From an uncultured Methylococcaceae bacterium (GTDB lineage: Bacteria > Pseudomonadota > Gammaproteobacteria > Methylococcales > Methylomonadaceae), in assembly GCA_903839855.1 (NCBI GenBank), contig CAIMEB010000210.1:1-61143 (forward strand): 61,143 bases of DNA. The letters are read 5' to 3'. Below the pieces are notes generated by a model, which saw nothing but the letters and a program-made list of their open reading frames with translations, ran no database searches and had not been told where the DNA came from. Of this stretch, positions 9,595-19,651 are shown in pieces (position 1 is the stretch's first letter; every line of letters starts with the position of its first letter). The position numbers and the translations under genes were made by a program.

Positions 9595-10617
9595 TTAGCG
9601 GGAACGTGCAATTCCAGAAGCAAAAGGATTCTCGAAACTCTCCAGTACTTTAATATAATTAACCCTTTCTAAAGCCCCCGGATTTTTTATGTTTTTTCGA
9701 CTCATCATGCCTCTGACTTCATTTACCGAATGATAGCCACGCGCAGAAAGCCATTGCTCCGTCTCATTAAGCAGTACTTGTAAGTATTTTGGACCCTTTT
9801 TCATCAAAATAGAGGCAACCATCACCACATCCGCCCCAGCCATCAGATACTTTATTATTTCAGTGGATGAATGAACACCCCGACTGGCAGCCAAAGATGC
9901 TTTAATTTGACCATACAATACAGCGATCCAAAGCAGAGGCAAACGAATTTCTGCTGGGGTACTTAATTCTGTGTGGGGGTCTATGGTTAGGGTTTCTAAA
10001 TTAATATCCGGTTGATAAAAGCGGTTAAACAATACCAGTGCGTCCACACCCTCTTCATCCAGGCGTTTTGCCATATTACCCGTAGCACTAAAAAACGGGC
10101 TGAGTTTTATTGCTACCGGAATAGATACCGCTGACTTTACCGCTTTCAGAATATCGAAATAACATTGCTCAACGGAAATCGGTGTCATCTCCAGATCAGT
10201 CGGTATAAAGTAAACATTCAACTCAAGCGCACTGGCACCGGCTTGTTGAATTTGTTTTGCATAATCAATCCAGCCCACGTTAGTGACGCCATTAAGACTA
10301 GCTATGATGGGAATATCAGTGGCTTCAACAGCTTTACGCACCAGATTAAGATATTGCTCCGAGCCTTTATGTTCTGTATCAAGATGCGGAAAATAATTAA
10401 GCGATTCCGCAAAACTCTCTGTCCCGGATTGCAAAAGAAAATCAAACGCCTCATTATCTCTTCGAATCTGTTCTTCAAAGAGTGAATACATAACCACGGC
10501 TGATATACCCGAGTCTTCGAGTAATTTAATACCTTCCAGTGAATCTGATAAGGGTGATGAAGAGGCAACAAGGGGATGCTTAAGTTTAAGTCCCATGTAA
10601 TCAGTTGATAAATCCAT
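9595..10617 (-). CDS. Dihydroorotate-dehydrogenase-like flavoprotein
   Basis: 340-residue TIM-barrel protein of the class I dihydroorotate dehydrogenase superfamily. It begins MDLSTDYMGLKLKHPL, has the central ALELNVYF and IPVAIKLSPFF strands, and ends the barrel with an AGADVVMVAS phosphate-binding segment. Members found next to pyruvate:ferredoxin oxidoreductase are usually annotated as DHOD-like, not pyrD, because they are not needed for pyrimidine synthesis. It is last in an operon, 11 bases after nifJ. A redox role using FMN is likely; the substrate is unknown. Confidence 0.85.
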   Translation of the reverse strand: MDLSTDYMGLKLKHPLVASSSPLSDSLEGIKLLEDSGISAVVMYSLFEEQIRRDNEAFDFLLQSGTESFAESLNYFPHLDTEHKGSEQYLNLVRKAVEATDIPIIASLNGVTNVGWIDYAKQIQQAGASALELNVYFIPTDLEMTPISVEQCYFDILKAVKSAVSIPVAIKLSPFFSATGNMAKRLDEEGVDALVLFNRFYQPDINLETLTIDPHTELSTPAEIRLPLLWIAVLYGQIKASLAASRGVHSSTEIIKYLMAGADVVMVASILMKKGPKYLQVLLNETEQWLSARGYHSVNEVRGMMSRKNIKNPGALERVNYIKVLESFENPFASGIARSR

Positions 10618-10628
10618 ACTATTTTCCC

Positions 10629-13600
10629 CTATTCAATACTATTGGCATCGGGGTGAAACTGACTACCCGAGCGTGTTGCCATCTGTTCATAAATTTCCCA
10701 CTTTTGATTGACAATCTGTTGTGCAAGTTTTAGCATTCGATCCGCCTCTGCTGGATTAGTTCTTTGCAGCATTTTATAGCGCAACTCATTATAAGCGTAC
10801 TCTTTAAAAGACTTACGCGGACGTGGAGAATCCAAAACAAACGGATTCTTATCAGTCTGACGTAAAACAGGGTTATAACGTACCAGTGGCCAATAGCCTG
10901 ATGCGGTAGCTAAGTCTTGCTGTTTTAAGCCATTTTGCATGTTAATACCATGTGCTATACAGTGACTATAAGCCAGAATTAAAGAGGGGCCAGGATAAGC
11001 CTCTGCTTCGCGCATAGCCAATAAGGTTTGTTGCGGATTAGCGCCCATTGCGATACGCGCGACATACACATTTCCATAAGAAATAGCCTGTAAAGCGATA
11101 TCTTTTTTAGCAACCGTTTTACCACCCGCCGCAAATTTAGCTACGGCTCCTAAGGGCGTAGATTTAGACATTTGTCCCCCGGTATTGGAATACACTTCCG
11201 TATCCATTACCAGAACATTGACATCCCGACCACTGGCAAGAATATGATCAAGCCCCCCAGAACCAATATCATAAGCCCAACCATCACCGCCCATAATCCA
11301 GATACTGCGTCGTACTAAATGATCGGCGACCGACAATAAATCTAGGGCTTTTTCTGAGTTCATCTGTAACAAAATCGCTTTTAATTCTGCCACTCTTTCG
11401 CGTTGGGTACGAATTTGAGACTCGGTTTTTTGCGGCGCATTAAGAATCGCATTCACTAGAACACCACCTAATTCATGCTGAAATTCACGGGTCAGTTGCA
11501 TCGCGAAAGTACGATGTTTATCGGCGGTTAAACGAAAGCCTAGGCCAAACTCAGCATTATCTTCAAACAAGGAATTAGACCACGCGGGGCCACGCTCATC
11601 ACTGTTTTTAGTCCAGGGTGTGGTGGGTAAGTTACCGCCATAAATTGACGAACATCCCGTTGCATTAGCAACAATCAAGCGATCACCAAAAAGTTGCGAG
11701 ACTAACTTAACATAAGGGGTCTCGCCACAACCGGCACACGCACCTGAGAACTCAAACAGCGGTTGTAAAAACTGGGTGCCACGAATAGAAGAGAAATCAA
11801 CGTTCGCCCGATTATTGTAGGGGATACTTTCAAAGAAGCGGATGTTTTCTCGTTCCTGTTCCAGCAGCGGTTCTTTCACCTGCATATTAATCGCTTTAAC
11901 CCCGCTTTCTTTAAGACTCATGGCTGGACAGACACTGACGCATAAGTTACAACCGGTACAATCTTCCAAATATATCTGCAGGGTGTACCGTGTTTCAGGA
12001 AAGCCACGAGCACTGATTTTTGCAGATTTAAATTCAGTCGGCGCATTGTCCAAGACACTTTGGTTATAAAACTTGGCACGAATCACCGAATGTGGGCACA
12101 CGAAACTGCAATTGCCACACTGAATACATAAATCAGGCACCCACTCTGGCACATAGTGCGACACATTACGTTTTTCCCAAGCCGTCGTCCCCGAAGGGTA
12201 AGTGCCATCCAGAGGCAATTGACTCACGGCAAGTTGATCGCCCTCACCTGCCATCATTTTTGCCGTGACTTCTTGCACAAACCGAGGCGCTTCAACCGGA
12301 ACAATCAGCGGCATTTCGACAAGACTAGTCGCTTCTAACGGCACTTGTACCTGAAATAAATGGGCAAGCGTTTGATCTACCGCCGCATAATTTTGTAAAA
12401 CAACCTCTTCACCTTTTTTGCTGTAAGTCTTTTTGATAGTCTCTTTAATTTTAGCAATAGCCTGATCACGAGGTAATACACCTGAAAGAGCAAAGAAGCA
12501 GGTTTGTAGAATAGTATTCACCCGATTGCCCATACCCGTTTCCTGGGCTACGGTTGAAGCATCGATGACATAAAAAGACAGGCCTTTATTGATAATTCTC
12601 TCTTGTACATAGCGCGGCAAATGCGCCCATACGTCCTCGACAGGAAAGGGACTATTAAGCAAGAAAACAGAACCTGGTGCAGCTTGTGCCAGAATATCTG
12701 TTTTAAATAAGAAGTTGAATTGGTGACAACCAATAAATTGAGCTGTCTGAACAAGATACGGCGCATGAATAGGGTCGGGGCCAAAACGCAAATGCGAAAT
12801 GGTTTGCGAACCCGACTTCTTTGAGTCATAAACAAAATAACCCTGCGCATAAAAGCCCGGTAAATCGCCAATAATTTTAATGGTGTTTTTGTTCGCCCCT
12901 ACAGTACCATCTGCACCCAGTCCAAAAAACAAGGCTGAAATAACCTTATCTGAATCAATATTGAAGCTTGAATCATAATCCAGACTGCTATGACTGACAT
13001 CGTCATTGATCCCTATTGTAAAATGACTCTTAGGTTGCGCTTTAAGTAGCTCATCGAAGATACCTTTGACCATGGCTGGGGTAAATTCTTTGGATGATAA
13101 ACCATAGCGCCCACCGACAGTCTTTGGCATTTTGGCCAGTTTATCGGTATTAAACGCCTCTGCGAAAGTACTGACCACATCATGAAAGAGTGGTTCGCCG
13201 GTCGCGCCGGGTGATTTAGTGCGATCTAAAACAGCCACATGGCTGACTGTGAGAGGCAACGCCACCAAAAAAGCATCTTGATCAAATGGCAAATATAAGC
13301 GCACATGAATAACGCCGACTTTCTCACCGTTAGTTACCAGACTGGCCACTGTCTGTTTCACCGTCTCTGCCGCAGACCCCATGATAACAATTACTCTAGT
13401 CGCATCTTCTGCACCCGTATATTCAAACAATCGATATTGACGCCCCGTGATTGCCGCAAATTTATCCATTATGTTTTGCGTAATGGCAGGCACTTTAGCG
13501 TAGAAGGGATTAACCGTTTCTCGGGCTTGAAAATAAATATCCGGATTTTGTGCGGTACCACGAATAAACGGATGATCAGGGTTTAATCCACGTGCACGAT

Positions 13601-14210
13601 GTGCCCGTACTAAATCTCCGTTAATCATGGCACTAATTTGTTCATCTGAAAGCAAACTGATTTTATTGACTTCATGCGAAGTCCGAAAGCCATCAAAAAA
13701 ATGGATGAATGGCACACGGGCTTCCAAAGAGACTGCTTGCGCAATTAAAGCCATATCGTGGGCTTCCTGCACAGAACTGGAACCCAACATGGCAAAACCC
13801 GTATCACGTACCGCCATGACATCGGAATGATCACCAAATATAGATAACCCTTGAGTAGCTAATGAACGGGCTGCCACATGAAACACTGTGGCCGTTAGTT
13901 CACCGGCAATTTTATACATGTTAGGAATCATCAATAACAATCCCTGGGAAGCAGTGAAGGTGGTTGATAAGGCCCCTGTTTGTAGCGCACCGTGTACAGC
14001 ACCGGCTGCACCTCCCTCACTTTGCATTTCGGCAATTAAAGGGATGTTACCCCAAATATTAGTTTTACCTTCCGCTGCCCATTGATCAGCCCATTCGGCC
14101 ATCGCAGACGACGGGGTAATCGGATAAATGGCACAGACTTCATTAATACGGTAGGCCACATAGGCGACAGCTTCATTACCGTCAACAGTTACATCCTGAT
14201 GGGTGTTCAT
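10629..14210 (-). CDS. nifJ: Pyruvate:ferredoxin (flavodoxin) oxidoreductase
   Basis: 1193-residue single-chain PFOR. It oxidatively decarboxylates pyruvate with CoA to acetyl-CoA and CO2 and reduces ferredoxin or flavodoxin. In order: the N-terminal pyrimidine-binding domain (with YPITPSSAMAE), the gamma domain, two 4Fe-4S clusters near residues 685-760 (CIQCGNCSFVCPH, CTGCNLCVSVCPA), a further cluster cysteine motif with CAGCGETPY, and the TPP-binding segment GDGWAYDIGSGG...VMDTEVYSNTGGQ. The length is typical. It sits between the Fe-S flavoprotein gene (3-base gap) and the DHOD-like gene. In an otherwise aerobic organism it may serve oxygen-limited metabolism or nitrogenase electron supply; that is inference. 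Confidence 0.96.
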   Translation of the reverse strand: MNTHQDVTVDGNEAVAYVAYRINEVCAIYPITPSSAMAEWADQWAAEGKTNIWGNIPLIAEMQSEGGAAGAVHGALQTGALSTTFTASQGLLLMIPNMYKIAGELTATVFHVAARSLATQGLSIFGDHSDVMAVRDTGFAMLGSSSVQEAHDMALIAQAVSLEARVPFIHFFDGFRTSHEVNKISLLSDEQISAMINGDLVRAHRARGLNPDHPFIRGTAQNPDIYFQARETVNPFYAKVPAITQNIMDKFAAITGRQYRLFEYTGAEDATRVIVIMGSAAETVKQTVASLVTNGEKVGVIHVRLYLPFDQDAFLVALPLTVSHVAVLDRTKSPGATGEPLFHDVVSTFAEAFNTDKLAKMPKTVGGRYGLSSKEFTPAMVKGIFDELLKAQPKSHFTIGINDDVSHSSLDYDSSFNIDSDKVISALFFGLGADGTVGANKNTIKIIGDLPGFYAQGYFVYDSKKSGSQTISHLRFGPDPIHAPYLVQTAQFIGCHQFNFLFKTDILAQAAPGSVFLLNSPFPVEDVWAHLPRYVQERIINKGLSFYVIDASTVAQETGMGNRVNTILQTCFFALSGVLPRDQAIAKIKETIKKTYSKKGEEVVLQNYAAVDQTLAHLFQVQVPLEATSLVEMPLIVPVEAPRFVQEVTAKMMAGEGDQLAVSQLPLDGTYPSGTTAWEKRNVSHYVPEWVPDLCIQCGNCSFVCPHSVIRAKFYNQSVLDNAPTEFKSAKISARGFPETRYTLQIYLEDCTGCNLCVSVCPAMSLKESGVKAINMQVKEPLLEQERENIRFFESIPYNNRANVDFSSIRGTQFLQPLFEFSGACAGCGETPYVKLVSQLFGDRLIVANATGCSSIYGGNLPTTPWTKNSDERGPAWSNSLFEDNAEFGLGFRLTADKHRTFAMQLTREFQHELGGVLVNAILNAPQKTESQIRTQRERVAELKAILLQMNSEKALDLLSVADHLVRRSIWIMGGDGWAYDIGSGGLDHILASGRDVNVLVMDTEVYSNTGGQMSKSTPLGAVAKFAAGGKTVAKKDIALQAISYGNVYVARIAMGANPQQTLLAMREAEAYPGPSLILAYSHCIAHGINMQNGLKQQDLATASGYWPLVRYNPVLRQTDKNPFVLDSPRPRKSFKEYAYNELRYKMLQRTNPAEADRMLKLAQQIVNQKWEIYEQMATRSGSQFHPDANSIE

Positions 14211-14213
14211 GAT

Positions 14214-15851
14214 TTAATCTCTCTGTTCAGCAACCATTTCAATAGCATGGCAAGGACATTGTTCAAAACAAACGGCACAACCGGTACATAAATCATAATC
14301 ATATCTATAGCGATTACCCGGACCTAATTTAACTATCGCTTTCTCTGGACAGGCTCCAAAACACCCATCACACTCAAAACAGTTGCCACAAGAAAAACAA
14401 CGCTGCGCTTCAAACGTAGCTTCCGTTGTATCTAAACCTGCAACGATTTCAGAAAAGCTTTCTGTTCGTTGTTGCGGAGGAATGTGCGCTTGATGTTTTT
14501 GTTCGGCATCAGTTTGATACCAAATATGTAATTTCTCATAAGTCACTAAGCCATGCTTAGGTTGAGCAATATAACGAGTACTGCGTAACCACGCATCAAT
14601 ATGCCGCGCTGCTTTCTTACCATGCCCCACCGCAGTCGTTACGGTTCTTTCGCTAGGTACCATATCTCCCCCAGCAAAAATACCATCTACCCCAGTACGC
14701 ATACTCGAATCCACAATAACCGTGTCATCAGATTTAAATTCTATACCGGTTACTGAACGTAAAAAGCGCGTATCCGTGTCTTGACCAACCGCTAAAATAA
14801 GTGCATCGGCATCCAGCGTTTCATATTGCCCAGTGGGTTGCGCAACGCCCTTAGCATCCAAGGCCATAATTTCTACCTTTATAGAGGAATCATCCATCTC
14901 TTTTATAGAGCGTAGCCAGTTGATTTTAACGCCTTCTTCAAGGGCTTCATCGGCTTCAAAAGAATGGGCGGGCATGTGATCACGATCACGTCGATAAATA
15001 ATGTACGCTTCATCCGCCCCTAGACGTTTAGCTGTTCTAGCTGCATCCATAGCGGTATTGCCTCCACCATAGATGGCCACTTTTCTGCCTAATAGCGGTG
15101 TATTTCCCGCCGAAGCATCCCGTAAAAAAGTAATCGCATCCAGCATCTTGGAAGCGTCTCGGGCAGGGATATCAATGCGCTTACTTAGATGAGCGCCTAC
15201 AGCGACAAACACCGCATCGAAGTTACCCTCTTTTTTATCAGCCAGAAGATTATCGACTTTGCGATTTAAGACAATTTCAACGCCTAAAGACACGATTCTT
15301 TGTATCTCAAACTCAAGTTCATGACGGGGCAAACGATAGGCCGGAATACCAAAACGCATCATACCGCCTGCAACGGGTCCTGCTTCATAAATAACCACCT
15401 TATGACCCAATCTCGCCAGATGATAAGCCGCAGATAAACCACTCGGCCCCGCACCCACCACTAAAATACGCTTACCCGTCGGCTCAAAATCAACGGTCAC
15501 TTGCCAATTCTCAGCTAAGGCCTTATCACCTAAAAAACGTTCGATGGCATGAATACTCACCGCACCGTCAAGTTGCTCACGATTACATTGAGTTTCACAG
15601 GGGTGGTAACAAACCCGACCATGCACGGCAGGCATTGGATTATCACGCATGATTTGCTGCCAAGCTTGCTGGTAATATCCAGATTGCACTAGCGCTAACC
15701 ATGCCTGAATGTTTTCGCCGGCAGGACAAGCATAATTACAGGGAGGTAAAAAATCTTTATAAACAGGATGGTGAGCGCGAACTGGGCCAGTGCCCTGTTC
15801 ATGTGCGCTTAGATCCGCTGGGTGCGTAATATCAGCGGGATTATAGCTCAT
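14214..15851 (-). CDS. GltD-like FAD/NAD(P) oxidoreductase with C-terminal 2[4Fe-4S]
   Basis: 545 residues, similar to the small subunit of glutamate synthase. There is an N-terminal cysteine-rich helical domain (CNYACPAGE, CYHPCETQCNR). The FAD Rossmann motif VGAGPSGLSAAYHLA and an NAD(P) motif IYGGGNTAMDAARTAKRLG follow. A C-terminal ferredoxin-like domain carries CFSCGNCFECDGCFGACP and CTGCAVCFEQCPCHA. It is first in the operon with nifJ. The layout suggests it moves electrons between NAD(P)H and the ferredoxin pool used by PFOR; this is context-based inference. It could be an NfnB-like subunit, but no partner subunit is seen. Confidence 0.88.
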   Translation of the reverse strand: MSYNPADITHPADLSAHEQGTGPVRAHHPVYKDFLPPCNYACPAGENIQAWLALVQSGYYQQAWQQIMRDNPMPAVHGRVCYHPCETQCNREQLDGAVSIHAIERFLGDKALAENWQVTVDFEPTGKRILVVGAGPSGLSAAYHLARLGHKVVIYEAGPVAGGMMRFGIPAYRLPRHELEFEIQRIVSLGVEIVLNRKVDNLLADKKEGNFDAVFVAVGAHLSKRIDIPARDASKMLDAITFLRDASAGNTPLLGRKVAIYGGGNTAMDAARTAKRLGADEAYIIYRRDRDHMPAHSFEADEALEEGVKINWLRSIKEMDDSSIKVEIMALDAKGVAQPTGQYETLDADALILAVGQDTDTRFLRSVTGIEFKSDDTVIVDSSMRTGVDGIFAGGDMVPSERTVTTAVGHGKKAARHIDAWLRSTRYIAQPKHGLVTYEKLHIWYQTDAEQKHQAHIPPQQRTESFSEIVAGLDTTEATFEAQRCFSCGNCFECDGCFGACPEKAIVKLGPGNRYRYDYDLCTGCAVCFEQCPCHAIEMVAEQRD

Positions 15852-16019
15852 CGTAATATCCTAATTTAGAGGTAAATGAAATTTGAAAATAACACCGTAT
15901 TATATCGCAAGCTATTTGCTAACAGGCCGATGATTATCAGGACAAATAAACATATTTTTAGATAGTACGGTATATAGCACAAAAATCCATCATTTAAAAT
16001 GAGATCATCTAAATTTTTA

Positions 16020-16028
16020 TGATATAAT
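16020..16028 (+). promoter_or_regulatory. Extended -10 promoter candidate
   Basis: TGATATAAT fits an extended -10 element (TG-N-TATAAT), about 60 bases before the start of the small secreted-protein gene. No matching -35 box is evident, which extended -10 promoters tolerate. Confidence 0.4.
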
Positions 16029-16089
16029 TACGCTTGTTAATATGCGGTAAGTGACAACTTTGATTCTTCCCTGGTATGAGGCTAAGAAA

Positions 16090-16488
16090 ATGAAAACAGT
16101 GTTATGTGTAATATTGTTAATGGCTAATTCAGTCTTTTCTTTTGCCGACTATGCCAGTAAATATGTGCAAGGTTACGCCAGTGGATATGTATTAGGATCA
16201 GCAAGTGCTGCTGTAACTTACGCTAGTCATTATAACCCGACCACTGCTGACCCAACACTTAGCGATAGTTACAAAGATACCGATAGTTATAGAGATAGCG
16301 ATAGCGATAGGGTTAAAGAAGAATCTAAGAAAGAACAAGACACTTATCAGGGCAAAGTAAGCACAATTTCCTCAGCAGCAACGACACATCGATCTACAAC
16401 AGAAGAGCGTAGTGACAATGAGGCTATAATTACTCATAAATTGGTTCTTCCAATATTAAAACCTAGAAAAGTAAATCCGACTGAATAA
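16090..16488 (+). CDS. Small secreted hydrophilic protein
   Basis: 132 residues, family not recognised. The ATG at 16090 gives a clean signal peptide (MKTVLCVILLMANSVFSFA) with a predicted cut after SFA. A GTG 13 codons upstream would only bury it. The mature part starts with short Y-A-S/Y-x-x-G repeats, then an acidic Ser-Asp-Tyr stretch (DTDSYRDSDSDR) encoded by GATAG-like repeats near 16261-16312, then a Thr/Ser/Glu-rich tail. It looks like a periplasmic or surface low-complexity protein. No enzyme motif is visible. It is divergent from the nifJ operon. Confidence 0.55.
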   Translation: MKTVLCVILLMANSVFSFADYASKYVQGYASGYVLGSASAAVTYASHYNPTTADPTLSDSYKDTDSYRDSDSDRVKEESKKEQDTYQGKVSTISSAATTHRSTTEERSDNEAIITHKLVLPILKPRKVNPTE

Positions 16489-16773
16489 CTTACCAGAATT
16501 ATTAATATATTAATTACCCCCTAATAACACGCCAATTTTAGTGTATAACATTTCCAAGAATTTAGTTTGTTGCTCTTAGTTCGTAGGTGTGAATAAATTT
16601 AATTAAGGTGAGTCTTCATCTACCAACACTTTAAACTACTCTTTAATATAAAATGAAAGCTGTCTATAGTTGTAAATTAAAAACTTGCGCTTTGAGTAAT
16701 TGAGACTTTATCATATAAAATATTTTTGAATAAATTTGTCTTACTGGTATTTAGAGATTGTAGGTATTAGATA

Positions 16774-16968
16774 ATGGTTAACAACGACTTCGAGGTAAAC
16801 TCGAACGATTACGAAGCGAAATTGTATGAGCTTGAAATTCTTCAGCTGTGGGATAACTTGCCTGACTATTGTAAAACAGCGCAGACCTTGGAAAAAATTA
16901 AGACAATGACAAGTGAGTCATTGCTCAATAAATTAACTGCGCCTGAATCATTGGGTGACAAGGAATAA
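16774..16968 (+). CDS. Hypothetical 64-residue protein
   Basis: Small acidic, helical protein beginning MVNNDFEVNSNDYEAKLYEL. Family not recognised, with no signal peptide, membrane span or metal motif. Upstream sequence has only a weak TAGGT as a ribosome site. It stands alone in a gene-poor 0.7-kb stretch. It could be a small regulator or a spurious frame. Confidence 0.35.
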   Translation: MVNNDFEVNSNDYEAKLYELEILQLWDNLPDYCKTAQTLEKIKTMTSESLLNKLTAPESLGDKE

Positions 16969-17156
16969 TTTAGTTACATTCAAAATCTGGACAGCAATTT
17001 AAAACTATATCTTTCATAAAAACCGACTGGCATCGGAGTTGGTAGAGACAGTAGTTGATCATTTCCACGCGAACGAAACTTTTCAAAAGAGGGTATGAAA
17101 GATCATGTAACCTGCCCTAATGGAGTCAATGCACTATTGCGGGCTTAAAACACTGT

Positions 17157-17786
17157 TTATGGCTTTTTATCATTACTGTGGTACGTCTGTTTACGTAATT
17201 TATCTTGATACTCTTGAACTATACCTTCCATTTCAACTGTCTTAAATTGAAAAACAGGCTCAGATTCTAATAATGAATTAAAAATACCGTGGTGTTCATA
17301 GGCACTTAAAATTTGTTCAGCAGCTTCATATAACTTAATGTTTTTGGTTTCACAACTTTTCAACTCTGCTTCAGCGTGCTTATAGCTATTTTCCAAATTG
17401 ACATGAGCTGCAGTTAACTCATTTTTTGATTTATTTAGCACGTTATACTTTTCAATTACTTCAAGTAATTTTGCATGAGTTTGTTGCAGTGTATTACTAA
17501 CTACCTCATTACTACTTTTTTGTGCTGCTAACTCAGCGCTTATGCGTTGCTCATCTGAAGCTTTACTTGCAATATCTTTCTTTAAACCATCAATTTCTAT
17601 CGTTAACTTGTCTTTTTCAGTTTTAAGTTGATCACGCTCCGTTGTTGCATCTTTTACCATCTCTTGCAGCTTGGCTAATGCTTTACTATTGCCATCCGCA
17701 GGACGTGGTGCAGCCGATAATGTTACCGGCAATGAGCCACACAGTAATAAAATTAAAACAAGTTGTGATTTGACTATTTTTATCAT
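17157..17786 (-). CDS. Periplasmic coiled-coil protein
   Basis: 209 residues from ATG 17786, with signal peptide MIKIVKSQLVLILLLCGSLP...SAA. The mature protein is almost entirely a long coiled coil (about residues 35-165) rich in K, E, Q and A, followed by a short C-terminal tail. A longer reading from 17843 would overlap the porin and hide the signal peptide. It starts 13 bases after the porin stop, last in the exbB-exbD-tonB-porin run. It may scaffold the Ton complex or tether it to the outer membrane. Function unknown. Confidence 0.7.
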   Translation of the reverse strand: MIKIVKSQLVLILLLCGSLPVTLSAAPRPADGNSKALAKLQEMVKDATTERDQLKTEKDKLTIEIDGLKKDIASKASDEQRISAELAAQKSSNEVVSNTLQQTHAKLLEVIEKYNVLNKSKNELTAAHVNLENSYKHAEAELKSCETKNIKLYEAAEQILSAYEHHGIFNSLLESEPVFQFKTVEMEGIVQEYQDKLRKQTYHSNDKKP

Positions 17787-17799
17787 ACCCAACCATCCT

Positions 17800-19551
17800 T
17801 TAAAAATGCGTATTAATATCAATCTGCATGATGTCCACGCCATATTTCGGGCCGGTGATCATATTGCCGCTCAACCATTTACCGGTCAACCAGACATTTT
17901 TAATCAATCCGTAGCTCCCCCCGACAACCCAACCTTTAACATTGGTACCACCCAGATTGCTCGCCCCTCCTAGATGAAAGTCAGAATCGGTGTAAGCATC
18001 CAGCACCGCATCACTTCCTACATATTTATACAAGGAAAAAATATTCCAATGTCCGCCCTCATCGACTTTTGGCCAACCGAGTTCAACCTTGACTTGCCAG
18101 GCATTTGTGTCAGCCGAACTTAATGGAATATTGAATATAGAACCGGCTGTATAAACATTTGCGTATCCACTCTGTATGCTGTTTGCATTAAACCCAATGT
18201 TTTTAGCGTAATCAGCACTCAATTTAAGGTGGTGTGGTGAAAATAATGCAAAATCGTATAGCGCATTGAAATTAAGGATACGGTAATTTGATGCTAAGCC
18301 CACTAAAGCATTACCCATAGAAGCGGGATTAGCAGAGTTACAAATAGGCGTCAACGTATTACCAAACTGCATAAATTGCGGTGCTGATTGAATACTATCA
18401 GCTGGTGCTCCATTACAAGTTTGACCACTAACATTAAAATTTGGATCAACTTTAGCGGTTATATTTCTATAATCGAAGTAAGCCGCACCCAACTTAAGCG
18501 AGTCTTGGTTATCAAAGCCCCAATCCAATCCGGTTTGACCGCCAAACATCCATTTATCACGCGTACTCAAGCCAGAGGAAGCTTGTAACGGAAATAGGCC
18601 TGCTGTTGCAAATACGGTGGGGCCTTTGCCGCGCATTACGTCAGAAAAGTCTGCTGAATTCAGGTTATGTCGCACAGTTCCCATTACACCTTCAAATGAT
18701 AAATCCTCATCCCAGACCACCTCACTACCACCGGTAAAGAAGGGATTAGGTGTCCGACCGGCCATTAGTGTTAACCAGTTAAACTTGTTATCATCCACCG
18801 CGTTATAACGTAAAAATGCGCGGTCTATATTAAACTGATATCTACCACCTGTATTACCCAGCGCCTGGTTAGTAGACACCGGATTTGAAATGTTACCGGT
18901 AGCCAAGCGTATCCCCGCATCAACACCGTCTATAATTTTCGCATCAATACCCAGACGCACCCGTTCACGCCCCTGATTACGACTACTGGTAGTATTTACA
19001 TACTGATTTTGGGTATTGGCATTACCGTTATTGGCGTTAATAGAGGGCCAATCATAATAATTACCCGTCGATGCATTATCCGACCCCATAAAGCTGGATT
19101 GCTCTCTAAGCCGTATATCTCCAGAAAACTTAAAACGATTAACCCATTCCGGTAAGGCATTCGGAATACCCCACTGCTCCTTCTTGGCCTTTTGCATCAC
19201 ATCACCAACAACTTCTTCACGTAGTTCACTACGAACCTGCTGGCGAATTTCATCTTTTACAAATTCAGGTACATACGCAACCCGGACTTCATCAGCCGGC
19301 ACAACTTCGGAAGGCGCGGCGTCCTTGGGTGCTGAAGTTTTTGCTTCGGTAACTTGCTTATCAGCATCCGCTTCGGCCTGCCTAATCATTTCGTTAGCAG
19401 CTTGCTCGGTCAATATACCTTGTTTAACTAATTGCTTAATAAGATTAGTGGTCGTATTACGCAATTTGAGCAATTCTTCCTTTTCACCCGCTTGCGTTAA
19501 TCCGGTCGCGCATAATAATGCTAAAGCCAGTAGCGGTTTTTTGTGACCCAT
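17800..19551 (-). CDS. Outer-membrane porin with N-terminal coiled coil (Porin_5-like)
   Basis: 583 residues with signal peptide MGHKKPLLALALLCATGLTQA, a charged coiled-coil segment (about 22-80), then a long beta-rich domain with alternating aromatic strands and a terminal DINTHF ending in phenylalanine, the outer-membrane assembly signal. It resembles the putative porins of Pfam Porin_5. It follows tonB by about 100 bases in the same direction, which suggests Ton energy may serve uptake through this or a related channel. It has no plug domain, so it is not itself a classical TonB-dependent receptor. Confidence 0.8.
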   Translation of the reverse strand: MGHKKPLLALALLCATGLTQAGEKEELLKLRNTTTNLIKQLVKQGILTEQAANEMIRQAEADADKQVTEAKTSAPKDAAPSEVVPADEVRVAYVPEFVKDEIRQQVRSELREEVVGDVMQKAKKEQWGIPNALPEWVNRFKFSGDIRLREQSSFMGSDNASTGNYYDWPSINANNGNANTQNQYVNTTSSRNQGRERVRLGIDAKIIDGVDAGIRLATGNISNPVSTNQALGNTGGRYQFNIDRAFLRYNAVDDNKFNWLTLMAGRTPNPFFTGGSEVVWDEDLSFEGVMGTVRHNLNSADFSDVMRGKGPTVFATAGLFPLQASSGLSTRDKWMFGGQTGLDWGFDNQDSLKLGAAYFDYRNITAKVDPNFNVSGQTCNGAPADSIQSAPQFMQFGNTLTPICNSANPASMGNALVGLASNYRILNFNALYDFALFSPHHLKLSADYAKNIGFNANSIQSGYANVYTAGSIFNIPLSSADTNAWQVKVELGWPKVDEGGHWNIFSLYKYVGSDAVLDAYTDSDFHLGGASNLGGTNVKGWVVGGSYGLIKNVWLTGKWLSGNMITGPKYGVDIMQIDINTHF

Positions 19552-19651
19552 AACTATTTCCTGCCAATTTAAATATAATTTATATATTCCCTTAGACTAA
19601 TCTGAAGTAAGGGGATAAATCTTGCGATTCATCAGGTTTAAGCACAAATGC

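Noticed and set aside
12548-12871. 107-residue minus-strand frame inside nifJ
   Set aside because: Out-of-frame shadow of the PFOR gene on the same strand; no ribosome site or family.
16911-16930. AATGAC/GTCATT dyad
   Set aside because: Falls inside the 64-residue frame and is too short to mean anything alone.
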